This document shows positions 52,745 to 61,648 of a stretch of DNA of 64,000 nucleotides, piece by piece. The notes under the pieces were generated by a model. That model was given only the letters and a program-made list of their open reading frames with translations. It was not told the DNA's origin and did no database searches. The number at the start of each line of letters is the position of its first letter. The first letter of the stretch is position 1. The DNA comes from Hyphomonadaceae bacterium (GTDB lineage: Bacteria; Pseudomonadota; Alphaproteobacteria; Rhizobiales; Hyphomicrobiaceae), in the NCBI GenBank assembly GCA_019747815.1, contig JAIEQJ010000005.1, forward strand, positions 1-64,000, in the 5' to 3' direction. Made by a program: the position numbers and the translations under genes.

Positions 52745-54256
52745 ATGTCCCCGTTCGAGCACCTTATGTCGGGCTTCGCCGTCGCCTTGACGTGGCAGAG
52801 CTTGTTCTACGCTTTCGTCGGCTGTCTGTGGGGGACCATCGTCGGCGTGCTGCCGGGCCTCGGCCCCCTGGCTGGCATGACTCTGCTGTTGCCGCTGACC
52901 TTCAGCCTCGATCCCGTCAACGGCATCATCATGCTGACTGGCATCTTCTACGGCGCCATGTATGGCGGTTCGACAACCTCCATCCTGGTGCGCATCCCTG
53001 GCGAAGCGGCGTCTGTCGTCACCTGCCTGGATGGCTACGAAATGGCGCGCCAGGGCCGCGCTGGACCGGCTTTGATGATTGCGGCCGTCGGCAGCTTCAT
53101 TGGCGGGACCGTGTCCGTTCTCGGCCTCATGCTGGTCGCCCCGCCGCTGGCGCGCGTGATGGTGGCCATCGGTCCATCGGTGGAAGTCGTCCTGATGCTG
53201 CTGGCGCTCGGCACCATTACGCTGGTTTCGGGGGGGTCGCGGCTCAAGACCGCCACCATGATCGTGCTCGGGTTGGCGGTGGGAACGGTCGGCCTTGACA
53301 AAATCACCGGCACGCCGCGTTTCACCTTCGGCAACCTCGGTCTCGCCGACGGCCTTTCGTTCACGGCGCTCGCCATCGGTTTGTTCGGCATCTCCGAGAT
53401 TCTGTTCAACCTGGAGAAGAGCAAACCCGTCCAGGCCATTCGCCCCAAGCTGAGGGAACTCGTGCCCAAGTGGGAGGACCTCAAGGAATCAGCCCCTGCC
53501 ATCGGCCGCGGTACGATTGTCGGCTTCATTTTTGGTATCATTCCGGGTGTCAGTCACGTCGTATCCACGTTCGTCTCCTACGCGCTGGAGAAACGCTTCT
53601 CGCGGCATCCGGAGCAATTCGGCAAGGGCGCCATCGCCGGCGTAGCCGCTCCGGAGACGGCCAACAACGCGACCACCGGCACCGCCATGATTCCGCTGCT
53701 AGCGCTCGGCATCCCCTCGATTCCCGCCACCGCCATCCTGCTTTCGGCGCTGACCATTCACGGCGTCCAGCCAGGCCCACTGTTGATGTCGGACAACCCT
53801 CAGGTGTTCTGGGGGCTGGTGGCCAGCATGTACATCGGCAACGCGGTGCTGCTGATCCTGAACCTGCCGTTCGTGGGCCTGTTTGTGAACCTGCTGCGCA
53901 TACCCTACACTTGGCTCGTGCCCATGATCCTGATCGTCTCGGTCATCGGCGTATACAGCGTCAATTTCAAGCCGACCGACATCTGGATCATGGTTCTGTC
54001 CGGTGCGGCCGGATATCTTCTGCGCAAGTTCGGCTACGAGATGGCGCCGTTGCTGCTGGCGCTCGTGCTGGGAGACCGCCTGGAGGAGAATTTCCGGCTG
54101 GCGTTGACCATGTCGGGAGGCTCCTATGCCACCTTCGCCGACCAAGCCTCGCTCATCGTCATCCTCACGGCCGCCGGACTGCTGCTCATCTTGCAAGCGT
54201 GTGCCTGGGCCTTCGGCTATCGCAAGTCGATTGCCGACCAGGCGGAGCGGGCCTGA
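52745..54256 (+). CDS. TTT transporter large membrane subunit (TctA)
   Basis: This protein has 503 residues from the ATG at 52745; a GTG at 52739 overlapping the tctB-type stop is also possible. It has about twelve helices. The family signature VGVLPGLGPLAGMTLLLPLT and a second related motif, IIPGVSHVVSTFVSYALEKR, are present, as is AAPETANNATTGTAMIPLLA. It is a secondary transporter driven by the ion gradient and loaded by the Bug-type receptor. Confidence 0.93.
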   Translation: MSPFEHLMSGFAVALTWQSLFYAFVGCLWGTIVGVLPGLGPLAGMTLLLPLTFSLDPVNGIIMLTGIFYGAMYGGSTTSILVRIPGEAASVVTCLDGYEMARQGRAGPALMIAAVGSFIGGTVSVLGLMLVAPPLARVMVAIGPSVEVVLMLLALGTITLVSGGSRLKTATMIVLGLAVGTVGLDKITGTPRFTFGNLGLADGLSFTALAIGLFGISEILFNLEKSKPVQAIRPKLRELVPKWEDLKESAPAIGRGTIVGFIFGIIPGVSHVVSTFVSYALEKRFSRHPEQFGKGAIAGVAAPETANNATTGTAMIPLLALGIPSIPATAILLSALTIHGVQPGPLLMSDNPQVFWGLVASMYIGNAVLLILNLPFVGLFVNLLRIPYTWLVPMILIVSVIGVYSVNFKPTDIWIMVLSGAAGYLLRKFGYEMAPLLLALVLGDRLEENFRLALTMSGGSYATFADQASLIVILTAAGLLLILQACAWAFGYRKSIADQAERA

Positions 54257-54297
54257 GTTCGAAGAGCTTCACATAGTATCCAAGGAAAACACAGATC

Positions 54298-55308
54298 ATG
54301 AATGAGGCGCCGTTGCGCGTGGCCGTGCTGGGAATGGGATGGTGGTCGGATGTGCTGTCGGATGCCATCAAGCGCTCCAGGGAGTTGGAGATCGTCGCCT
54401 GCTTCACGCGCTCTGAGGACAAGCGCCGGACCTTTGCGCAAAAATACGGCTGCCGCGCCGTCGCAAGCTACGAGGAGATCCTCAACGACCGCTCGATTGC
54501 TGGCATCATCAACACCACACCCAACAACGTGCATCTGGAGACCACTCGCCAGGCGGCAGAGGCGGGCAAGCACGTCTTCCTCGACAAGCCGATCGCCAAC
54601 ACGGTCAGGGAAGGGCTGGCGATTGCCGAGGTGTGCAAGCAGGCTGGCGTCGTTCTGGCGCTTGGCTACCAACGCCGCCGCGAGAGCCAGTTCCGCTGGA
54701 TCAAGTCCGAAATCGATGCCGGGCGCTTCGGCAAGCTCGTGCAGGCTGAATGCAACATCAGCCGCGACCGGCTCGGAAAGTTCGACCTCTCCTCATGGCG
54801 CTACACGGCGGCCGGCATGCCGGGCGGTGTGATGCTGCAGATCGGCATTCACTACATCGACGTATTGGAATTTCTGATGGGACCCATCAAAAGTGTATCG
54901 GCGCGGTTGGCGCAGCTCGTGCTGCCGGGCGACAATCCCGATGTCGCCAACATGATCTTGCAGCATGAGAACAACGCTCTTTCCAATCTCACTGCCTCCT
55001 ATGCCTCCGCGTCGGAGTTCTACATGATGAACATCTACGGCAAGGAGGCGAGCGCCTACTACGATCTGTTCTCCGGTCTCAGACACCTCAAACGAGGCGA
55101 CAAGACGGTCCGTGCCATAGCGACGGAGGGGAATGACACGATCCGCGAAGAGCTCGAGGAATTTGCCCGCTGCGCGCGCGACGGCGGCCAGCCCGAGACA
55201 GATGGTTACTGGGCCGCGCGCAATCTTGCCGTCATCAAGGCCGGTGCCAAGAGTGCGCGCGAGGGGCGCGTGGTCGAGGTGGCCGAAATCCTCGCAAGCG
55301 GCGAGTGA
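54298..55308 (+). CDS. Gfo/Idh/MocA-family oxidoreductase
   Basis: This protein has 336 residues. The N-terminal Rossmann fold starts LRVAVLGMGWWSDVLSDAIK, with Trp-Trp replacing part of the usual glycine-rich turn. DKPIANT stands at the position of the EKP motif. The substrate domain has GGVMLQIGIHYIDVLEFLMG with the probable catalytic His. The family oxidises or reduces sugars, inositols and related cyclic polyols with NAD(P). It lies 41 bp after the transporter and overlaps the hydrolase gene, so it belongs to the operon pathway. Confidence 0.9.
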   Translation: MNEAPLRVAVLGMGWWSDVLSDAIKRSRELEIVACFTRSEDKRRTFAQKYGCRAVASYEEILNDRSIAGIINTTPNNVHLETTRQAAEAGKHVFLDKPIANTVREGLAIAEVCKQAGVVLALGYQRRRESQFRWIKSEIDAGRFGKLVQAECNISRDRLGKFDLSSWRYTAAGMPGGVMLQIGIHYIDVLEFLMGPIKSVSARLAQLVLPGDNPDVANMILQHENNALSNLTASYASASEFYMMNIYGKEASAYYDLFSGLRHLKRGDKTVRAIATEGNDTIREELEEFARCARDGGQPETDGYWAARNLAVIKAGAKSAREGRVVEVAEILASGE

Positions 55309-56144
55309 AAGACACGTTTGGAAGAGGCTCCAGAGCTAAGTTGTCCAGGATCGATATCGGTGAACTCACGCTCAATGTGGAGGAGCGTGGGACCGGCCCT
55401 GCGTTCATATTCATTCCCGGTCTGGTCGGGCTGTTCGACGCTTGGGAATTCCAGCTGTCGGAATTCCCAAACCGGTATCGCTGCATCTCCTTCGACCACC
55501 GTGGCACGGGCGACAGCGACAAGCCGGCGAGCGGCTATACCACCGAGGCCCTGGCGCGCGACGTGATCGGCTTGATGGACAAGCTCGGCATCGACAAAGC
55601 GCATGTGGCAGGCACTTCCACCGGTGGCTGCGTGCTGCAGAACCTTGCCATCGACCATCCCGACCGGGTGCGCTGCTGCATCTTCTCCAACACTTGGGTG
55701 AGGGCGGATGAGTTCATCACCCGGGTACAGATGACGCGCAAGCGCATCGCGCTTTCCTACGGCCCGGAGGAGTACGTCAAGGTATCCTCCCTGTTCACCA
55801 ACGGAGCCATGCAGTTTCGCTACGATCTCGACAAGGTGCTCGAGTTGGAACGGCGCGCATTGGCAACCGTGGCGCCGGTCGACGTGCTGGCCCAACGGCT
55901 CGATATGACGCTGTCGCATGATCGCACAGCTGATCTATCGAAGATAGCAAGCCCCTCGCTGATCGTTGGCACGCTCGACGACGCGACAGTGCCAGCCTAC
56001 CAGTCGGAGGATCTGCACAATGCCATCGCAGGTTCCCGCCTGGTCATTGTTGAGGAAGGCGGCCACTATTCCTATCGCCGCCACTGGCAGCAGTGGAACA
56101 GAACGGTCGACGCGTTCCTGACAGAGATGGAGAGCAGCGTTTAG
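55305..56144 (+). CDS. Alpha/beta hydrolase
   Basis: This protein has 279 residues from a GTG that overlaps the oxidoreductase stop (GTGA). Motifs are HRGTGDSDKPASGY, the nucleophile elbow GTSTGGCVL (Ser), an acid residue in GTLDDATVPAY, and the catalytic His in EEGGHYSYRRHW. By pattern it is close to enol-lactone hydrolases and C-C bond hydrolases of ring-cleavage pathways. It is followed by the ThDP enzyme with no gap (stop TAG, then ATG). Confidence 0.9.
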   Translation: MKDTFGRGSRAKLSRIDIGELTLNVEERGTGPAFIFIPGLVGLFDAWEFQLSEFPNRYRCISFDHRGTGDSDKPASGYTTEALARDVIGLMDKLGIDKAHVAGTSTGGCVLQNLAIDHPDRVRCCIFSNTWVRADEFITRVQMTRKRIALSYGPEEYVKVSSLFTNGAMQFRYDLDKVLELERRALATVAPVDVLAQRLDMTLSHDRTADLSKIASPSLIVGTLDDATVPAYQSEDLHNAIAGSRLVIVEEGGHYSYRRHWQQWNRTVDAFLTEMESSV

Positions 56145-58037
56145 ATGACTGAGGCGCGCACAGAGGTGGGGCGAACCGCGGCTATGCGGGGGCGGGCGCG
56201 CGCGATACGCGCGGCAGGCGGCATTGATGCGGCCGTGGCAGGCGGCGCGCTGCCCAAGATGATCGACACGACGCTGTCGGAGGGGCTGGTGCTCGGCCTG
56301 CTCAGGCAGGGCGTGTCGAAGTATCTCGCCATTTTCGGGCACGGCTCCACCGATCTTGGCGAGGTGTTGCGCATCTACGAGGAAGAGGGCGTCACGCGCA
56401 CATTTAGCTGCCGCAACGAGGTGGCGATGGCCCACGCCGCGACTGCGTTGCGCTGGCAATATGGCGAGGTCCCGGCGGTCGTCACCTCGATCGGCCCGGG
56501 CGCGATGCAGGCCATGGCCGGCGCACTGGCGGCAGCGTCGAACGGCGTCGGCGTCTATCACATCTACGGCGACGAGACGACCTTCGGCGAAGGCTACAAC
56601 ATGCAGCAGGTGCCCAAGGAGGAGCAGGGCCTGTTCGGGCAGATGACGGCGATCATGGGCCGATCGTATGTGCTGCATACGCCGGAGGCTCTGCGCGATG
56701 CGCTGCGTCGCGGCGCGCTCACCGTCAACCACCCTTATCGCGCCGGCCCCTTCTTCCTGCTGCTGCCGCTCAACACGCAGCCGGCGCACCTTGCGCTCAA
56801 TCTCGCCGCATTGCCCGAGCGACCCAGTCTGCCCGCGCTGGCCCCGGCCACCGAGGTTTCGATCGAAGAGGCAGCAACGCTGATTGCGACCACAGGCAAG
56901 GTCGCCATCAAGGCCGGCGGCGGCACTCGCGGCCATGATGCTGCGGTGCGGAAGCTTGCGGAAGCGGCCGGCGCTGCCGTGGTGCTTTCGCCGGGCTCCA
57001 CGGGTGTGCTGCCAGATGCCCACTTGCAGAACATGCATGTCGGCGGCTCCAAGGGCTCGATCAGCGGTAACTACGCCATGGCCGACGCCGAAGTGTTGGT
57101 CGTAATGGGATCGCGCGCCGTGTGCCAGGCCGACTGTTCCGGCATCGGCTACAAGAATGCGCGTCACGTCATCAACATCAACGGCGATTTTGCCGACGCG
57201 ACCCACTACAACCGCACGACGGCCCTTGTCGGCGATATCTCGGTGGTTGCGAACCGTCTTGCAGAAGGGCTCGAGGCGGCCAAAGCCAATGCCGGCAAGC
57301 GCGAATGGCTCGATGCCTGCGCGGCCAAGAAGGCCGAGTGGGCCGCTTACAAGCGTGCCCGCTTCACTGCCGATCCCGTCTGCGATCCAGTGTGGCAGCG
57401 GCCCGCCTTGACGCAGCCGGCCGCCATCAAGATCGTCGCCGACTTCGCCCGAAAGATCGGTGCGGCCAAGTTCTTCGATGCCGGCGACGTGCAGGCCAAC
57501 GGCTTTCAGATCGTGGAGGACGACAGGACCGGCGACACATTCACTGAATCCGGCGCTTCCTATATGGGCTTTGCGGCGAGCGCACTGCTGGCTTCCGCTA
57601 TCGCCGACAAGCCCCGCTACAGCATCGCCTTTACCGGCGACGGCTCCTTCATGATGAACCCGCAGATCCTGATCGACGGCGTCGAGCACGAGGTGCGCGG
57701 CATGATCGTGATCTTTGACAACCGTCGCATGGCGGCGATCACCGGCCTGCAGATGGCGCAATACGGTGCTGGCTTCCGCACCAATGACGGTGTGGCGGTC
57801 GACTATGTGCGCCTCGCCGGTGCAGTTGCGGGGGTCCATGCCGTGCACGGTGGCTGGACCGCGGATGAGTTGGGAAGCGCCCTGCAGGCAGCCCACGCTC
57901 ACAGCGGCCTCTCCGTCGTTCATGTGCCCGTCTATGCCGGCGATCATGAGCTGGCCAGCCTCGGTGCCTGGGGTCAATGGAACGTCGGCAATTGGTGTGC
58001 TGGCGTTGAACGCATCTGGCTGGAGCAAGACCTGTAG
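56145..58037 (+). CDS. ThDP-dependent enzyme, IolD/acetolactate-synthase-like
   Basis: This protein has 630 residues. The N-terminal ThDP PYR domain has IFGHGSTDLGEVLRIYEE and the cofactor-activating Glu92 in CRNEVAMAHAAT, then TSIGPGAMQAMAGALAAASN. The C-terminal PP domain has the GDG-N motif TGDGSFMMNPQILIDG with Asn in IVIFDNRR. The opening FGHG-x-x-D/A and the length are closest to IolD, which hydrolytically opens a cyclic 1,2-dione in inositol breakdown, but the rest is divergent. It is the last gene of the IclR-led operon; a ring- or C-C-cleaving step is the natural inference. Confidence 0.85.
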   Translation: MTEARTEVGRTAAMRGRARAIRAAGGIDAAVAGGALPKMIDTTLSEGLVLGLLRQGVSKYLAIFGHGSTDLGEVLRIYEEEGVTRTFSCRNEVAMAHAATALRWQYGEVPAVVTSIGPGAMQAMAGALAAASNGVGVYHIYGDETTFGEGYNMQQVPKEEQGLFGQMTAIMGRSYVLHTPEALRDALRRGALTVNHPYRAGPFFLLLPLNTQPAHLALNLAALPERPSLPALAPATEVSIEEAATLIATTGKVAIKAGGGTRGHDAAVRKLAEAAGAAVVLSPGSTGVLPDAHLQNMHVGGSKGSISGNYAMADAEVLVVMGSRAVCQADCSGIGYKNARHVININGDFADATHYNRTTALVGDISVVANRLAEGLEAAKANAGKREWLDACAAKKAEWAAYKRARFTADPVCDPVWQRPALTQPAAIKIVADFARKIGAAKFFDAGDVQANGFQIVEDDRTGDTFTESGASYMGFAASALLASAIADKPRYSIAFTGDGSFMMNPQILIDGVEHEVRGMIVIFDNRRMAAITGLQMAQYGAGFRTNDGVAVDYVRLAGAVAGVHAVHGGWTADELGSALQAAHAHSGLSVVHVPVYAGDHELASLGAWGQWNVGNWCAGVERIWLEQDL

Positions 58038-58112
58038 CGCAATCCGCCCCTTCAGAAGCTGGCGCTGTTGCGGCGCTCGGCGGGATCCGCAGAACGCCTG
58101 AGCCGGCGACAG

Positions 58113-58138
58113 AGTCGGGACGGGGGTAGCGCCCGACT
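58113..58138 (+). terminator. Hairpin after the catabolic operon
   Basis: AGTCGGG / CCCGACT form a perfect 7-bp stem around a 12-nt loop, 75 bp after the stop of the ThDP enzyme gene. No T-tract follows (TGGCTTGGG). It may be a weak or factor-dependent terminator. Confidence 0.4.
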
Positions 58139-58222
58139 TGGCTTGGGAGGTCCGAACCCTTAATGTTGCCCTCCGGCGCTCGCGCGCATCCGTATCCGCT
58201 CCCGTGCTCGAAAGGATTGCAG

Positions 58223-58708
58223 ATGACGATCAAGGTCGGCGATTCCCTGCCTGAGACGACATTCATGACCATGTCGGCCGAGGGGCCCAAGCCGGCGAAA
58301 ACGGCTGAGGTGTTCGGCGGCAAGAAGGTGGCGCTGTTCGCGGTGCCCGGCGCCTATACACCCACCTGCCATAAGCAGCACATGGCGGGCTTCGTGCAGA
58401 ACTATGACGAACTCAAGAAGAAGGGGTTCGACGTCGTTGCCTGCACCTCCACCAACGATATCTTCGTGCTGAGCAATTGGGCCAAGGATTCCAAGGCTGA
58501 TGGCAAGATCCTCATGCTGGCCGATGGCAGCGCTGAGTTTGCCAGGAAGGTCGGCCTAGACATTGATCTGAGCGCCCGCGGCATGGGTGTGCGCTCCAAG
58601 CGGTACTCGATGATAGTGGAGAATGGGGTGGTCAAGGCGTTGAACGTCGAGGAAGCGCCGCCCAATCACGACATCTCCAGCGCCTCCAACTTGTGCTCGA
58701 TGGCTTGA
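58223..58708 (+). CDS. Prx5-type peroxiredoxin (hybrid/1-Cys-like)
   Basis: This protein has 161 residues. The peroxidatic Cys49 lies in VPGAYTPTCHKQHMAGF, the classic PxxxTxxC motif; a second Cys at 74 (VVACTSTND) is at the place where some members have a conserved Cys. The C-terminus is NHDISSASNLCSMA. It reduces hydrogen peroxide and organic peroxides in the cytoplasm, with glutaredoxin, GSH or thioredoxin as donor. AAAGGA precedes the ATG by 7-8 nt. It is transcribed on its own between the catabolic operon and the HtrA-like gene. Confidence 0.93.
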   Translation: MTIKVGDSLPETTFMTMSAEGPKPAKTAEVFGGKKVALFAVPGAYTPTCHKQHMAGFVQNYDELKKKGFDVVACTSTNDIFVLSNWAKDSKADGKILMLADGSAEFARKVGLDIDLSARGMGVRSKRYSMIVENGVVKALNVEEAPPNHDISSASNLCSMA

Positions 58709-58789
58709 GGTCCGCGCTGACACGGCACTCCTTGGAATATTGAGCGTTTTCAAGGGGGCTCCAGCTTTTGTGGGGAGCGTCCGCATACC

Positions 58790-58822
58790 CTCGCAGAATT
58801 GGTTAACCGACCCTATATAGTG
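58790..58822 (+). promoter_or_regulatory. Heat-shock-like (RpoH) promoter of HtrA-like gene
   Basis: CTCG at 58790 and CCCTATATAG at 58811 are 17 nt apart, matching the alphaproteobacterial RpoH pattern CTTG-N17/18-CYTATNT except for one base in the -35. The -10 side is nearly the same as that before htpX (CCC-x-TATA followed by TGGG). Confidence 0.45.
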
Positions 58823-58875
58823 GGACGCTAGGGCACCGTTTGGGAGATCAATGCCCGGCTCGGAGACCATCCCAC

Positions 58876-59874
58876 ATGCAGTTGTGGCGCAAGGACCGCG
58901 ACGTCGCGCCTTCAGTGCACGGGGTCGCACAGCAGGACGAGGATCTGCTCGACGCCTATTCGCACGCTGTCGTCAGCGTTGTCGAAGCCGTTTCACCTTC
59001 GGTTGTGCACGTGCGCGTGCGCGGCGTGCGCCAGGGCCACAATGCCCATGGCTCGGGCTCGGGTACCATTCTTTCGCCCGACGGGCTGGTGCTCACTAAC
59101 AATCACGTGGTGGAGGGCGCATCGGCGATCGAGCTGGCGCTGGCCGACGGCCGTCACGTTCCCGCCCGCATCCTGGGGCGTGACCCCGACACTGATATTG
59201 CGGTGTTGAGGGCCGAGACCGGCGATCGCTTGCCTGCAGCTAGGCTTGGCAACTCCAAGAAAGTGCGGCCCGGCCAGGTTGCGGTTGCGATCGGCAATCC
59301 GTTCGGCTTCGAATCGACGGTGACGGCCGGTATCGTTAGTGCGGTCGGCCGCTCGCTGCGCGCCCAGAATGGCCGCCTGATCGGAGATGTGATCCAGACC
59401 GACGCCGCGCTCAACCCGGGCAATTCCGGCGGGCCGCTCGTCAACTCGCGCGCCGAGGTGATCGGCGTCAACACGGCCGTCATCATGGGCGCGCAGGGCA
59501 TCTGCTTTTCCGTGGCATCCAACACGGCACAGCATGTTCTGACCCAGATCCTGCAGCACGGCCGTGTACGCCGCGCACGGCTCGGGATCGCCGGTGATCA
59601 GGTGCGCCTGCCGCAGCGCATCAAGACGGCGACAGGCCTCACCCAGGAAGCCGGTGTGCGCGTCGTGGAGGTGCAGCAGGGCAGTCCTGCCGCCGCGGGC
59701 AGATTGGAGCCGGGCGACGTGATCGTTGGCCTCGACCACGAGACCGTGACGGGCATCGACGACATCGCCCGGGTGCTGGATGGCACGCGCATCGACAAGC
59801 GGGTGGCCATGCACATCCTGCGCGATGGCCGTCTCCACACCGTGGAGATCATCCCCACAGAGCGCTTGCCATAA
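58876..59874 (+). CDS. HtrA/Deg-like serine protease with one PDZ domain
   Basis: This protein has 332 residues from MQLWRKD. The trypsin-like triad is His77 (LTNNHVVEG), Asp107 (DPDTDIAVLRA) and Ser184 (NPGNSGGPLVN). One PDZ domain follows (residues about 240-325, GVRVVEVQQGSPAAAGRLEP, GDVIVGLDHETVTG). No signal peptide or membrane helix is visible from this start or from the alternative starts upstream (58840), so the protein may be cytoplasmic, unlike DegP. It is preceded by an RpoH-like promoter. Only a short gap separates it from the convergent aldehyde dehydrogenase gene. Confidence 0.88.
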   Translation: MQLWRKDRDVAPSVHGVAQQDEDLLDAYSHAVVSVVEAVSPSVVHVRVRGVRQGHNAHGSGSGTILSPDGLVLTNNHVVEGASAIELALADGRHVPARILGRDPDTDIAVLRAETGDRLPAARLGNSKKVRPGQVAVAIGNPFGFESTVTAGIVSAVGRSLRAQNGRLIGDVIQTDAALNPGNSGGPLVNSRAEVIGVNTAVIMGAQGICFSVASNTAQHVLTQILQHGRVRRARLGIAGDQVRLPQRIKTATGLTQEAGVRVVEVQQGSPAAAGRLEPGDVIVGLDHETVTGIDDIARVLDGTRIDKRVAMHILRDGRLHTVEIIPTERLP

Positions 59875-59934
59875 GGCTCGGTGTCATCCTGGCGGCTGCA
59901 GCGCGGCTGTCCGGGATCCGGGAAATGTGTGCAT

Positions 59935-61452
59935 TCAGGACGATGGCGCCGTCTTCATGACGAACGGGTTGCCGCCGCCGGGACCGTTGTTGATCCACAC
60001 GCTCTTGGCCTGCAGATAGCCCTCGATCGCCTCGGCGCCGTTCTCGCGGCCGAGCCCCGAGGCCTTGTAGCCGCCGAACGGCATCAGGAAGCTCACCGCC
60101 CGGTAGGTATTCACCCACACCGTGCCGGCCTTGATCTTCCGCGCCATGGTGTGGGCGCGTTTCACCGACTGCGTCCACACGCCGGCGCCGAGGCCGTAGG
60201 CAATGTCATTGGCGATCCGCACCGCGTCGTCCTCGTCCTTGAACTTGATGACGGAAAGCACTGGCCCAAATACCTCTTCCTGGGCGATGCGCATCTTGTT
60301 GTCGACGCCGGTGAAGATGGTCGGCTTGACGAAGTATTTGCCGCCGCCCTCCTCCTTGGTCGCCGGGCCGCCGCCGAGCACGCATTTGGCGCCCTCGCCC
60401 TTGGCGATGCCGATGTAACCCAAGATCTTCTGGTACTGCGGTGGCGTCGTCACCGGCCCAACCTGCGTCTCCGGCTTGCCGGGGTCGCCGAGCTTTGCCG
60501 TCTTGGCCATTGCCACCAGCTTCTCGACGAACTGGTCGTGAATGGTTTCCTGCAGCAGCAGGCGCGAGCCGGCGATGCAGGTTTGTCCGGTGGCCGCGAA
60601 GATGCCGGATACGGCGCCGCTCACCGCATCGTCGAGGACGCAGTCGTCGAATACGATGTTGGGGGACTTGCCGCCGAGCTCCAGCGACACCTTCTTGAAC
60701 GACTTGGCTGCCAGCTCGTTGACGCGAGCGCCCGTCGCCGTGCCGCCGGTGAACGCCACCTTGGCGACCTTGGGGTGGGTGACCAGCGGCTCGCCCACCA
60801 CCGCGCCGTAGCCGGTGACGACATTGACCACACCGGGCGGCAAATCCGCCTCCTCGATCACCAGCTTCATGAACTCGAGCAGCGAGGCCGACGTGAACTC
60901 GGACGGCTTGATGACCACGGTGCAGCCTGCCGCCAGCGCCGGCGCCAGCTTCCATGTCGTCAGCATCAGCGGCGAGTTCCAGGGCGTGATGAAGGCGCAC
61001 ACGCCGACGGGCTCCTTCAGGACATAGGTGAAGTGATCGGGGCGATCGACCGGCACCACCGCACCCTGAATTTTGTCCGCCAGTCCACCATAGTAGTAGA
61101 ACCATTCCGGCATGTATTTGGTCTGCGCCACCATCTCGGAGATGAGTTTGCCGTTGTCGCGCACCTCGACCTGGCCCAGGTGCTCGGCATGCTTCTCGAT
61201 GAGCTGGGCGATGCGGCGCATCACCTTACCGCGGGCCGTGGGCGTCATTTGCGGCCAGGGCCCGTTCTCGAACGCGCGGGCGGCGGCTTCCACGGCCCGG
61301 TCGGCATCGGCCTTGTCGCATTCGGGGATCAGCGCCCAGGGATTGCCCGTATAGGGGTCGTAGGTTTGGAACGTCTTGCCGGAGGCTGCATCGACCCATT
61401 GGCCATCGATATAGGTCTTGTACTCCCGCAGTTTGCTGGGCCGGTCGAGCAT
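59935..61452 (-). CDS. Aldehyde dehydrogenase (NAD(P)-dependent)
   Basis: This protein has 505 residues from the ATG at 61452 (GGAGGAG 5 nt upstream); the frame is open further upstream without family similarity. The catalytic Glu lies in LELGGKSPNIV, the nucleophile Cys in AATGQTCIAGSRLLL, and the NAD-binding segment in FITPWNSPLMLTTWKLAPAL. Near the C-terminus are FGPVLSVIKFKDEDDAVRIA and MPFGGYKASGLGRENG. It oxidises an unknown aldehyde. It is convergent with the protease gene and lies 1.9 kb after the catabolic operon, so it could serve that pathway, but nothing ties it there. Confidence 0.93.
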   Translation of the reverse strand: MLDRPSKLREYKTYIDGQWVDAASGKTFQTYDPYTGNPWALIPECDKADADRAVEAAARAFENGPWPQMTPTARGKVMRRIAQLIEKHAEHLGQVEVRDNGKLISEMVAQTKYMPEWFYYYGGLADKIQGAVVPVDRPDHFTYVLKEPVGVCAFITPWNSPLMLTTWKLAPALAAGCTVVIKPSEFTSASLLEFMKLVIEEADLPPGVVNVVTGYGAVVGEPLVTHPKVAKVAFTGGTATGARVNELAAKSFKKVSLELGGKSPNIVFDDCVLDDAVSGAVSGIFAATGQTCIAGSRLLLQETIHDQFVEKLVAMAKTAKLGDPGKPETQVGPVTTPPQYQKILGYIGIAKGEGAKCVLGGGPATKEEGGGKYFVKPTIFTGVDNKMRIAQEEVFGPVLSVIKFKDEDDAVRIANDIAYGLGAGVWTQSVKRAHTMARKIKAGTVWVNTYRAVSFLMPFGGYKASGLGRENGAEAIEGYLQAKSVWINNGPGGGNPFVMKTAPSS

Positions 61453-61648
61453 GGCACTCCTCCGCATCAATGGTTCAGGTAAGCTTTCAGTAAGGCTAGA
61501 GCGTGCGCCGCAGCGGTTCAAGCGAGGCTCAGCCCATCCCGGGCCTGCAGTTGGGGGTTTGCGGGGGTATGCGGGTGCACTGCCTAGATCTCGACACACC
61601 GGTGATGTCCGCTCTATCCTCCCCTAGCAAAGGGCGGAGGTATCCCCC

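Noticed and set aside
55935-58028. Open frame of about 700 codons antisense to the ThDP enzyme
   Set aside because: It has no recognisable domain, and the plus-strand protein has the complete ThDP motifs.
59881-61482. 530-codon plus-strand frame opposite the aldehyde dehydrogenase
   Set aside because: The aldehyde dehydrogenase is unmistakable (catalytic Glu and Cys motifs). The plus frame is a shadow.
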